Below, piece after piece: positions 1-6,781 of a stretch of DNA of 64,000 nt; position 1 is the stretch's first letter, and every line of letters starts with the position of its first letter. Source of the stretch: Thiodiazotropha sp040793985. Lineage in GTDB: Bacteria > Pseudomonadota > Gammaproteobacteria > Chromatiales > Chromatiaceae. A program made the translations under genes and the position numbers. The stretch is taken from assembly GCA_040793985.1 (NCBI GenBank), contig JBFNJI010000018.1, positions 1-64,000 on the forward strand. Direction: 5' to 3'. The notes beneath the pieces are model-generated. The model ran no database searches. It was not told the origin of the DNA and saw nothing but the letters and a program-made list of their open reading frames with translations.

Positions 1-37
1 GGTGGAACCGGCTCCTGATCCTTTCGCCCCGGAGAAA

Positions 38-84
38 GTGTTAACTATGTCTCCGGAATAAGGTGTAAACCATGTCTCCGGAAT
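38..84. repeat. Tandem imperfect 22-23 bp direct repeat
   Basis: Two adjacent copies (38-59 and 62-84) share the block CATGTCTCCGGAAT or TATGTCTCCGGAAT, each preceded by GTGTTAA or GTGTAAA. Paired ends of this kind are reminiscent of insertion-sequence termini, but no transposase lies inside the window, so an IS end truncated by the window edge is only a guess. It sits 15 bp beyond the 3' end of tRNA-Lys. Confidence 0.4.
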
Positions 85-99
85 GCACCGTTTGAAAAC

Positions 100-175
100 T
101 GGTGGGCCATGTAGGATTCGAACCTACGACCAATGGATTAAGAGTCCACTGCTCTACCAGCTGAGCTAATGGCCC
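100..175 (-). tRNA. tRNA-Lys (anticodon CTT)
   Basis: Full cloverleaf on the minus strand: 7-bp acceptor GGGCCAT/ATGGCCC, anticodon stem GTGGA/TCCAT with loop CTCTTAA (anticodon CTT), T-loop GTTCGAATC, discriminator A and an encoded CCA (102-100). It is the last gene of a four-tRNA operon read leftwards. No terminator is visible before the window edge. Confidence 0.95.
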
Positions 176-185
176 AAGGTATGAA

Positions 186-262
186 TGGGGTGGACGATGG
201 GTCTCGAACCCACGACCGCCGGAACCACAATCCGGAGCTCTACCAACTGAGCTACGTCCACC
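186..262 (-). tRNA. tRNA-His (anticodon GTG)
   Basis: Cloverleaf on the minus strand with acceptor GTGGACG/CGTCCAC, anticodon loop TTGTGGT (anticodon GTG) on stem CCGGA/TCCGG, and encoded CCA. The extra 5' G (position 262) faces discriminator C (189), the G-1:C73 pair specific to tRNA-His. Second to last in the operon. Confidence 0.95.
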
Positions 263-310
263 ATTGACCGTTTCTATCAGGCTGTATCGTAACAGCCACT
301 CCTGCAGACT

Positions 311-656
311 TGGCACGCCCGGCAGGACTCGAACCTGCTACCCTCGGCTTAGCTTACCAACTACGCCTTTCGACGCCCCCACTCGGGGTTTGTGGTCTGG
401 ACTATCTCTTCACCGTCTCAGGTGTCGCACGTATAGTCTCTACGGATCCCCCGGCTGCAGACTCGCCCTTCCGCTCTTTCAGGACGTCCCAACCTGAGGT
501 TTCCTCGGGATTGCCATCAGCACCACCTGTTAAGGTTTCCCCGATACAGTGCGATCCACTCTATGGGTTGCATTCCCCATAAAGGCTCCTGGTTGCACGT
601 GGCCTTGGCCAGGTGCGCTCAAAGGCCGATGCTCTATCCAAATGAGCTACGGGCGC
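311..656 (-). tRNA. tRNA-Arg (anticodon TCT), interrupted by a group I intron
   Basis: The 5' exon (656-622) carries acceptor GCGCCCG, D arm and anticodon stem TCGGC, ending in the loop bases CTT. The 3' exon (352-311) starts CTAA, then GCCGA, T arm, acceptor CGGGCGT and GCCA with encoded CCA. Joined, the loop reads CTTCTAA, giving anticodon TCT, and the body resembles E. coli tRNA-Arg(UCU). The 269-nt insertion lies between anticodon bases 34 and 35. The last intron base is G, as expected. With this junction the last exon U pairs with A in the likely guide sequence AAGGCC instead of the usual G, so the exact 5' splice site should be confirmed. Confidence 0.88.
353..621 (-). ncRNA. Group I intron (IC3-like) in tRNA-Arg
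   Basis: The 269-nt minus-strand insert has the conserved core of bacterial tRNA introns: a P-like element GGCAATCCCGAGG, an R element AGAGACTATACG (about 430-441) and an S element AGATAGTCC (about 397-406). GACTAT of R and ATAGTC of S can form P7. GAAA-type loops lie between. It ends in G. No open reading frame for a homing endonuclease fits inside, so it is a minimal self-splicing intron. Subgroup IC3 is inferred from similarity of these boxes to the tRNA introns of cyanobacteria, Azoarcus and Agrobacterium. Confidence 0.87.
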
Positions 657-663
657 AGAAAAC

Positions 664-740
664 TGGTCGGGGTAGAGAGATTCGAACTCCCGACATCCTG
701 CTCCCAAAGCAGGCGCGCTACCAGACTGCGCTATACCCCG
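664..740 (-). tRNA. tRNA-Pro (anticodon TGG)
   Basis: Minus-strand cloverleaf: acceptor CGGGGTA/TACCCCG, anticodon stem CCTGC/GCAGG, loop TTTGGGA (anticodon TGG), T-loop GTTCGAATC, discriminator A and encoded CCA. It is the first gene of the operon, about 50 bp downstream of the promoter at 792-820. Confidence 0.95.
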
Positions 741-783
741 AAAATCATCCCAAAAGTATATCTCTACACCCTGGGTGAGCAAA

Positions 784-820
784 GGGGGGGAATAATACTG
801 GCGTAGCCCTGTCAGGTCAA
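784..820 (-). promoter_or_regulatory. Sigma70 promoter of the tRNA operon with GC-rich discriminator
   Basis: On the minus strand TTGACC (820-815), a 17-bp spacer and TATTAT (797-792) match -35 and -10 consensus. The next bases are TCCCCCCC, a GC-rich discriminator typical of stable-RNA promoters under stringent control. Start of transcription would fall near 785, leading into tRNA-Pro. Confidence 0.75.
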
Positions 821-905
821 TGGTGACGGGCACTGTGCGCTGACAGTAGGCCCTGCTTTCTGTATCATCCGACCCCTGGTTTTAATGAGAGCCCCGGGAA
901 ACCCG

Positions 906-1766
906 ATGAGTGCGCAGATTTTAGACGGCAAGGCCATTGCGGCCGACCTCAGAGAACAGATCGAGCAGCGCGTGGATCAACGCGTGGCGGACGGTAGGCG
1001 CCGTCCCGGGCTGGCGGTAGTCCTGGTGGGCGACAACCCCGCTTCCCAGGTCTATGTAAGGAATAAGCGGAAGTCCTGCGACGAAGTCGGTTTCCACTCC
1101 GTCTCCCACGATCTGCCCGCCTCGACCAGCGAGGATCAACTGCTGGCATTGATCGATCAGCTCAATGATGACGAGGCGATCGACGGCATCCTGGTGCAGC
1201 TGCCCCTGCCCGAGCATATCGATGAGGAGGCGGTGATCGAACGTATCCTGCCTACCAAGGACGTGGACGGTTTCCATCCCTACAATGTCGGACGCCTGGT
1301 GCTGCGCATGCCGCTGCTGCGCTCCTGCACGCCCAAGGGGGTCATGACCCTGTTAGCGAAAACCGGCCAAAAACTCGAGGGGCTGGATGCGGTTGTCATC
1401 GGCCAGTCCAACATCGTCGGCCGGCCCATGGCCCTGGAGCTGCTGGCGGCGCGCTGCACCATCACCGTCTGCCACAGCCGCACCAAGGATCTTGCGCAGA
1501 AGGCGCGCAATGCGGATATCCTGGTGGTCGCCATCGGCCGCGGTGAATTCGTCCCGGGAGACTGGATCAAGGAGGGAGCCATCGTCATCGATGTGGGGAT
1601 GAACCGCAACGAACAGGGTAAGCTGGTGGGGGACGTGAACTATAAAGAGGCCAGCGAACGAGCCAGCTGGATCACCCCGGTACCCGGCGGTGTCGGACCT
1701 ATGACCATCGCCACTCTGCTGGAGAACACCCTGCAGGCGGCGGAACTGCACAGCGGCGAGCAGTAA
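906..1766 (+). CDS. folD: Bifunctional methylenetetrahydrofolate dehydrogenase/cyclohydrolase FolD
   Basis: FolD interconverts methylene-, methenyl- and 10-formyl-tetrahydrofolate in the cytoplasm, feeding purine and fMet synthesis. The product is 286 aa, the usual length. The substrate-site region has YVRNKRKSCDEVG with the catalytic Lys and GILVQLPLP near residue 100. The NADP-binding half has GQSNIVGRPMALEL, and the C terminus has PVPGGVGPMTIATLLENT. An in-frame start seven codons upstream (885) is possible, but MSAQILDGK at 906 matches the family N terminus. It is 53 bp upstream of psiE on the same strand, divergent from the tRNA operon. Confidence 0.96.
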   Translation: MSAQILDGKAIAADLREQIEQRVDQRVADGRRRPGLAVVLVGDNPASQVYVRNKRKSCDEVGFHSVSHDLPASTSEDQLLALIDQLNDDEAIDGILVQLPLPEHIDEEAVIERILPTKDVDGFHPYNVGRLVLRMPLLRSCTPKGVMTLLAKTGQKLEGLDAVVIGQSNIVGRPMALELLAARCTITVCHSRTKDLAQKARNADILVVAIGRGEFVPGDWIKEGAIVIDVGMNRNEQGKLVGDVNYKEASERASWITPVPGGVGPMTIATLLENTLQAAELHSGEQ

Positions 1767-1819
1767 GCGGCGAGACCGAGTCCGGACAACCCAGCCAATA
1801 TCTCCGTGGAAGGGCAAAC

Positions 1820-2206
1820 ATGATCAAAAAACAGGCCAAACAGATGCTGGCGTGGATCGAAGACCTGGGATTGGTGGTCATCACCATCGCCACCCTCTTC
1901 GCCACCGGTGCCGAGATCATGGTCATGGTGAGAGCGCAGACAGTCACCCTCGCGGACCTGCTGCTGCTGTTCATCTATCTGGAGGTGTTCACCATGGTGA
2001 AGGTCTACCTCGATTCAGGCAAACTGCCGGTGCGCATTCCGCTCTACATCGCCATCGTGGCCTTGGCGCGTTACATGATCCTGGACATGAAGGCGATGGA
2101 TAACTGGCGCATGCTGGCAACCGCCGGTGCCGCCCTGGTGCTGGCGATCACCATCCTCGCCATCCGCTATGGCCACACCCGCTATCCCTACGGCAGGGAC
2201 GAGTAA
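1820..2206 (+). CDS. psiE: PsiE family membrane protein
   Basis: 128 aa with four predicted hydrophobic helices (about 15-35, 42-60, 70-90, 100-120) and the family pattern LFIYLEVFTMVKVYLDSGK followed by IPLYIAIVALARYMILD. PsiE is a phosphate-starvation-inducible inner-membrane protein of unknown biochemical role in E. coli. Start ATG follows GGAAGGG at a proper distance. It may share a transcript with folD. A REP palindrome begins five bases after the stop. No Pho box was recognised upstream. Confidence 0.85.
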   Translation: MIKKQAKQMLAWIEDLGLVVITIATLFATGAEIMVMVRAQTVTLADLLLLFIYLEVFTMVKVYLDSGKLPVRIPLYIAIVALARYMILDMKAMDNWRMLATAGAALVLAITILAIRYGHTRYPYGRDE

Positions 2207-2210
2207 GTGT

Positions 2211-2233
2211 GTAGGGTGCGGCTCGCCGCACCG
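2211..2233. repeat. REP palindrome 1
   Basis: GGTGCGGC/GCCGCACC, a perfect 8-bp inverted repeat with a TC loop (2215-2232), preceded by GTAG. It lies directly after psiE and just beyond the stop codon of the RAYT gene, so it flanks that gene on its 3' side. Transcripts from both sides would form this hairpin. Confidence 0.85.
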
Positions 2234-2235
2234 AA

Positions 2236-2787
2236 TTATTCACAGACATAATCCAGGTCTATATTTCCCTGATATATACCACCCCAATCATTCGAGTAGA
2301 CACCCTCGTTCATATAACGGTGGAAGGATGACCACGGCCAATCCGAGACTGAATTCACATATCCGTGTTTCACGGGATTGAAGTGAATGTAATCAAGGTG
2401 CCGCCTGAAATCATTTTCATTTTGAATTAGATGTTCCCAGAAGCGACGCTGCCAGAAGGTCTGTTCCCCTCGAGTCTTCCTGGAATCCGTTGGAGCCTCA
2501 AACCTATTGGCCAGCTCTCGGAACCTTCTTGAAAAAAGGCTTTTTATGGCACTCCATCGTTTAGAATAATTTGCATCTCCTTCTGGTGGAGTCCAGACCG
2601 CATGCAGGTGATCTGGAAGAAGACAAAAGGCATCGATCTCGAATGGGTACTTGATACGCACACTGGAAATCGCTTCTCGCAGACATTGACGTGCATAACC
2701 GTCAGAAAACAGGTGCTTGCGCTTGTGCGTAACAACGGTAAAAAAGTATATGCCACCCGGAACACGGGCTCTTCGATAATTCGGCAT
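2236..2787 (-). CDS. REP-associated tyrosine transposase (RAYT, Y1 family)
   Basis: 183 aa Y1 HUH-type single-strand transposase. The HUH motif is HLHAVW near residue 60, and the catalytic Tyr is in YIHFNPVKHG near residue 138. Other family blocks are the N-terminal GGIYFFTVVT and WQRRFWEHLIQNENDF. RAYTs bind and cleave REP hairpins at conserved tetranucleotides. Start at 2787 is set by an excellent ribosome site AAGGAGGG; the longer frame to 2805 lacks one. The gene is bracketed by REP1 on one side and an inverted REP pair (2868-2927) on the other, the usual arrangement for a domesticated RAYT. The frame is intact. Confidence 0.92.
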   Translation of the reverse strand: MPNYRRARVPGGIYFFTVVTHKRKHLFSDGYARQCLREAISSVRIKYPFEIDAFCLLPDHLHAVWTPPEGDANYSKRWSAIKSLFSRRFRELANRFEAPTDSRKTRGEQTFWQRRFWEHLIQNENDFRRHLDYIHFNPVKHGYVNSVSDWPWSSFHRYMNEGVYSNDWGGIYQGNIDLDYVCE

Positions 2788-2867
2788 AATTGCCCTCCTT
2801 GGCAATTGAGGAATTGTAGTTACGGAGCTTCATAGTACAGTTAAGAGAGATGCCATCACTGGCTATA

Positions 2868-2927
2868 CGGTGCGGCAAGCCGCACCCTACGATCTTAGCT
2901 AGGGGTAGGGTGCGGCTCGCCGTACCG
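2868..2927. repeat. REP pair in inverted orientation (BIME-like)
   Basis: Two REPs face each other: CGGTGCGGCAAGCCGCACC starting at 2868 and GTAGGGTGCGGCTCGCCGTACC starting at 2905, separated by a 14-bp spacer (2891-2904). Each holds the GGTGCGGC arm; the second has one mismatch (GTACC). GTAG tetranucleotides lie at the outer foot of the stems, as is usual for RAYT recognition. The pair sits between the RAYT start and the cysS stop. Confidence 0.85.
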
Positions 2928-2933
2928 ATCAAA

Positions 2934-4322
2934 TCAAATCCTGCGCCAAGTGGTGCCTTGCGGCCCATCTTCCAGTATGATTCCTGCTTTTTTCAGCTCG
3001 TCGCGAATACGGTCGGCTTCCGCCCAGTTCTTCTCTGTGCGGGCATCGATACGTGCCTGGATCATGGCCTCGATCGCCGCGTCGTCGAGCCCCCCCTCGT
3101 CCGTGGACGCCGCCCCTCGCAGATAGCTCTCCGGGTCGTCCTGCAGGATGCCGAGCATCCCACCCAGTTCGCGTAAAATGGCTGCTAGCGACCCAGCCGC
3201 CTCTTTGTCGGCCTCTTTCAGGCGATTGATCTCCCTTGTCAGATCGAACAGCACCGCGAGCGCTTCGGGGGTGTTGAAGTCGTCATCCATGGCCTCGCGG
3301 AAACGGCCGACGTAGCTTTCACCAGCGGACGCGGTGACCTCAGGCAAGCCCCGCAAGGCGGTATAGAAGCGGGTCAGTGCCGCACGGGCATTGTCGAGAT
3401 GTTCGGTATCGTAATTCAGCGGTGAGCGATAGTGGCTGGTTAAGATGAAGTAGCGCACCTCTTCCGCCCGGTAGCGTTCGAGGATCTCTCTCACGGTGAA
3501 GAAGTTACCCAGTGACTTGGACATCTTTTCATCGTTGATGCGCACGAACCCGTTGTGCACCCAATATTTGACAAAGGGATGACCGGTCGCGCCCTCGGAT
3601 TGGGCTATCTCGTTTTCATGATGGGGAAAGGTGAGGTCCGCACCTCCGCCATGAATATCGAAACTGTCGCCAAGGGCTTTGGTGGACATCGCGGAACACT
3701 CGATATGCCAGCCCGGCCGTCCTCGTCCCCAGGGCGAATCCCAGGCCGGTTCATCTGGCTTGGCCCCCTTCCACAGTGCAAAATCGAGTGGGTCCCGCTT
3801 GGCATCCCCGGGTTCCACCCTGGCGCCGGCACGCAGATCCTCGATGGATTTGCCGGAGAGCTTGCCGTAGTCGTTGAAGCTGCGCACATCGAAATAGACA
3901 TCGCCGCTATCCACGGCATAGGCATGTCCCTTCTCGATCAGGCGGCTGATCATCGCCAGGATCTCATCCATGTGATCCGTCGCCCTGGGCTCATCCGTCG
4001 GCCGCAGCACACCCAGGGCATCCGCATCCTGATGCATCGCCTGTATGAACTCCTCGGTGAGCTCGGCGAAGTGGATCCCCTTCTCGTTGGCCCGGTTGAT
4101 GATCTTGTCGTCGATGTCGGTGATGTTGCGGATGTAGTTCACCTCGTAACCGCTCGCCTGCAGATAACGATAGACCACATCGAACACCACCATCACCCGT
4201 GCATGCCCGAGATGGCAGAGGTCATAGACGGTCATGCCGCAGACATACATACGAACCTTGCCGGCCACCAGGGGTTGGAAGGTCTCTTTACGGTTGCTGA
4301 GATCGTTATAGAGCTTGAGCAT
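2934..4322 (-). CDS. cysS: Cysteinyl-tRNA synthetase
   Basis: Class I synthetase, 462 aa, charging tRNA-Cys. The N terminus has the Zn-ligand Cys28 in VCGMTVYDLCHLGHARV, with the HIGH-like motif HLGH at 37-40. GWHIECSAM supplies another Zn ligand, HHENEIAQSE follows, and KMSKSLGNFF holds the KMSKS loop near residue 268. The C-terminal helical anticodon-binding part ends in DGPQGTTWR. Length and motifs are normal. It stands alone on the minus strand, divergent from the hydrogenase operon. Confidence 0.98.
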   Translation of the reverse strand: MLKLYNDLSNRKETFQPLVAGKVRMYVCGMTVYDLCHLGHARVMVVFDVVYRYLQASGYEVNYIRNITDIDDKIINRANEKGIHFAELTEEFIQAMHQDADALGVLRPTDEPRATDHMDEILAMISRLIEKGHAYAVDSGDVYFDVRSFNDYGKLSGKSIEDLRAGARVEPGDAKRDPLDFALWKGAKPDEPAWDSPWGRGRPGWHIECSAMSTKALGDSFDIHGGGADLTFPHHENEIAQSEGATGHPFVKYWVHNGFVRINDEKMSKSLGNFFTVREILERYRAEEVRYFILTSHYRSPLNYDTEHLDNARAALTRFYTALRGLPEVTASAGESYVGRFREAMDDDFNTPEALAVLFDLTREINRLKEADKEAAGSLAAILRELGGMLGILQDDPESYLRGAASTDEGGLDDAAIEAMIQARIDARTEKNWAEADRIRDELKKAGIILEDGPQGTTWRRI

Positions 4323-4678
4323 AGTCCGTCACATCGACTGGGTTATTAAGTGCCGCGCATCTTAGCGAAAAGCGGCGGCTTCCACAAAGCACACGCCCTG
4401 ATTCCGTCGCAATCGACCCTGTCGATCAACACCCTCTCCTGGTAGTGCGGAATGGCCCGGCAAAAACCATGACAAATGTAAACCTTCTTTCCATTAAGGA
4501 ATTGGAAATGTAATCGGCATTGTCACTTTTTCCTGGTTGATCAATCAATCCAAAACCCTAAGCCTATGAAATTAATGGACAAAATAAATCCGGCATATAA
4601 ATTGCCGAATTAACAGACTTCTCGTTTGCAGACTCTAGCATCCACAAGGCTTCGTAAAGACAACCGGAGAGAGTACAG
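4323..4678. promoter_or_regulatory. Divergent intergenic region between cysS and the hydrogenase operon
   Basis: 356 bp that must hold both promoters. The half near hybO is AT-rich. A palindrome TTGATCAA followed by TCAA (4537-4548) recalls Fnr/Crp half-sites TTGAT and ATCAA, but the spacing is two bases, not four, so it is not a canonical FNR box. No sigma54 -24/-12 element was found. No small gene was seen. Confidence 0.35.
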
Positions 4679-5800
4679 ATGGCAGCGCACGATTTCGACT
4701 TTTCAGCAGTGGAGAAACGCCTGGGCGTCTCTCGCAGGACCTTTCTCAAGTTCTGTACCGGGGTGGCGGCATCCCTTGGCCTCTCGAACAACGCCGCCAT
4801 GGCCATGGCCCAGGCAGTGGCCGATCCGAAAAGGCGCCCACCCGTCATCTGGCTCCACGGCCAGGAGTGTACCGGACCGAGTGAGGCCCTGCTTCGCTCC
4901 GAACAACCCTCCCTCGAACATCTCATCCTCGACCTTATCTCCCTCGACTACCACCAGACCCTCGATACCGGTGCCGGCCACCAGGTAGAGGAGATCAAGA
5001 AGCGGGTCATGGCGGAGAACAAGGGCAAGTATCTGCTGGTGGTGGAAGGGGCCATACCCACCGCCAACGATGGTATCTTCTGCAAGATCGGCGGCGAGAC
5101 CATGGTCGACATCACCAATGAGGCGGCAGAGCATGCGGCGGCTATCGTCGCCTTCGGCTCCTGCGCCAGTTGGGGCGGCGTGCAGTCCGCGGCCCCCAAC
5201 CCAACAGGTGCCGTTGGCGCGCCGCAACTGCTGGCCGGCAAGACTGTGGTGACCATACCCGGCTGCCCCCCCAACCCGGCCAACTTTATCGGTACCGTGC
5301 TCTACTTCGTCACCTACGGCAAGCTGCCACCCATCGACGAGAAGGGACGGCCGAAGTGGGCTTACGGCCGCCTGATTCACGAAAACTGCTACCGCCGCCC
5401 ACACTTCGACGCCGGTCGCTTCGCCAAGGAGTTCGGCGACGAGGGCCATCGCAAAGGGTGGTGCCTCTACAAGCTCGGCTGCAAGGGCCCCGAGACCTAC
5501 AACAACTGCCCCAGCCTCGAGTTCAATAACGTCGGCGGCGGTGTCTGGCCCATCGGCATCGGCCATCCCTGCTTCGGCTGCTCCGAAGGGGGAGTCGGTT
5601 TCAACAAGCCGCTGTTCAGTCTTGCCGACGTCAAGACCCACACCCCACCCAACATGTTCCCCGGGATCGATGAGCGTGAAGACACGACCGGCATCTCTGC
5701 CGGTGCGGCGGCTATTGCCGGTGCCGCCGTAGGCCTGGCGGTAGGCGCCACCGCCATGGCATCGAAGAAACTCGAGGGCAAAGAGAGCGATGGGGAGTAA
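4679..5800 (+). CDS. hybO: [NiFe] hydrogenase small subunit, Hyb type
   Basis: 373 aa electron-transfer subunit of a periplasm-facing uptake hydrogenase. It has a twin-arginine signal SRRTFLKF (residues 18-25) and a C-terminal hydrophobic anchor (about 338-360), and aligns throughout with E. coli HybO. Later Fe-S ligands are in place: GSCASWGG, IPGCPPNP, the distal-cluster block IHENCYRRPHFDAG with LGCKGPETYNNC, and HPCFGCSE. The proximal-cluster motif is odd: the family has ECTGC, here it is ECTGP, with Pro67 replacing the second Cys ligand (codon CCG, 4877-4879). First gene of the operon; hybA follows after 9 bp. Confidence 0.93.
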   Translation: MAAHDFDFSAVEKRLGVSRRTFLKFCTGVAASLGLSNNAAMAMAQAVADPKRRPPVIWLHGQECTGPSEALLRSEQPSLEHLILDLISLDYHQTLDTGAGHQVEEIKKRVMAENKGKYLLVVEGAIPTANDGIFCKIGGETMVDITNEAAEHAAAIVAFGSCASWGGVQSAAPNPTGAVGAPQLLAGKTVVTIPGCPPNPANFIGTVLYFVTYGKLPPIDEKGRPKWAYGRLIHENCYRRPHFDAGRFAKEFGDEGHRKGWCLYKLGCKGPETYNNCPSLEFNNVGGGVWPIGIGHPCFGCSEGGVGFNKPLFSLADVKTHTPPNMFPGIDEREDTTGISAGAAAIAGAAVGLAVGATAMASKKLEGKESDGE

Positions 5801-5809
5801 GGGGGCAGC

Positions 5810-6781
5810 ATGAAACGCAGAGACTTTCTCAAGGCCTCCCTCGGTGGTGGTGCCGCCCTGCTGGGCACCGGCACTGCCGAGGCGAGAGGCAACCTGGAGC
5901 CGGCGGAGGATGCCATAGGCATGCTCTACGACTCTACCTTATGCATCGGCTGCAAGGCCTGTGTCAGCAAGTGCAAGGAGGTCAACGGCATGCCGCCGAC
6001 CTCCCTCGGAGAGGAGACCGCATGGGATGCCGCTCGCGATCTCTCAGCGGAGACACTCAATGTAATCAAGGTCTACAGCGAAGGCGCAGGCAAACTGAAA
6101 GACGCGGTAAAAGACGGTTACACCTTCGAGAAACGCAGCTGCATGCACTGTGTCGATCCGGGCTGCGTCTCGGTCTGCCCGGTGACCGCCATGCGGCGCG
6201 ATCCGAAGACCGGCATCGTCACCCACCATCCCGATGCCTGTATCGGCTGCCGCACCTGCATGGTGGGCTGCCCCTACAACGTGCCCCAGTTCGACTACGA
6301 CAACCCCTTCGGTGAGATTCACAAGTGCCAGATGTGCAACCAGGCCGGTGTGGAACGCATCGACCAGGGAGAGATGACCGGCTGTGCCGAGGTCTGTCCC
6401 ACCGGCGCCACCCTCTTCGGCTCACGCAAGGCACTGATGGAAGAGGCCAAGCGTCGCATGACCCTGAAGCCGGGGGAGATCTACAACTACCCTCGCGGCG
6501 ATGTGCGCAACCCGGAGAGCCACCATGAAAAGGCGGTGCCCGAATACCAGCAGCATATCTGGGGCGAGAAGGAGGCGGGTGGTACCAATGTGCTGCACAT
6601 CTCCTCCATCCCCTTCGACAAGCTGGGCATGCCGCCCCTCGAAGAGCGTTCCTACGCCTCCATCTCGGAGACGGTGCAGCACACCCTCTACAGCTATATG
6701 GCCCTGCCGGCCATCGCCCTGGCCGGTCTTACCTATGTGGTCCGGCGCAATACCGATGACGAGGGAGGAGACGACTCATGA
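5810..6781 (+). CDS. hybA: Hydrogenase Fe-S subunit HybA
   Basis: 323 aa periplasmic ferredoxin-like subunit carrying electrons from the small subunit towards the quinone-reactive membrane protein. It begins with a Tat signal MKRRDFLKASLGGG. Four cysteine groups follow: CIGCKACVSKC, CMHCVDPGCVSVCP, CIGCRTCMVGCPYN, and CQMCN with GCAEVCPTGA, enough for four [4Fe-4S] clusters. A single hydrophobic helix near the C terminus (about 290-310) anchors it. The gene overlaps hybB by four bases (ATGA), implying translational coupling. Confidence 0.95.
   Translation: MKRRDFLKASLGGGAALLGTGTAEARGNLEPAEDAIGMLYDSTLCIGCKACVSKCKEVNGMPPTSLGEETAWDAARDLSAETLNVIKVYSEGAGKLKDAVKDGYTFEKRSCMHCVDPGCVSVCPVTAMRRDPKTGIVTHHPDACIGCRTCMVGCPYNVPQFDYDNPFGEIHKCQMCNQAGVERIDQGEMTGCAEVCPTGATLFGSRKALMEEAKRRMTLKPGEIYNYPRGDVRNPESHHEKAVPEYQQHIWGEKEAGGTNVLHISSIPFDKLGMPPLEERSYASISETVQHTLYSYMALPAIALAGLTYVVRRNTDDEGGDDS

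Noticed and set aside
561..833. Protein frames across the tRNA genes
   Set aside because: They lie over tRNA genes and the operon promoter.
4537..4548. FNR box upstream of the hydrogenase operon
   Set aside because: TTGATCAATCAA has half-sites two bases apart; FNR needs four. Only noted as weak.
4703..5641. 312-codon antisense frame inside hybO
   Set aside because: Shadow of hybO; composition is low-complexity Gly/Ala/Val/Leu and no motif is present.
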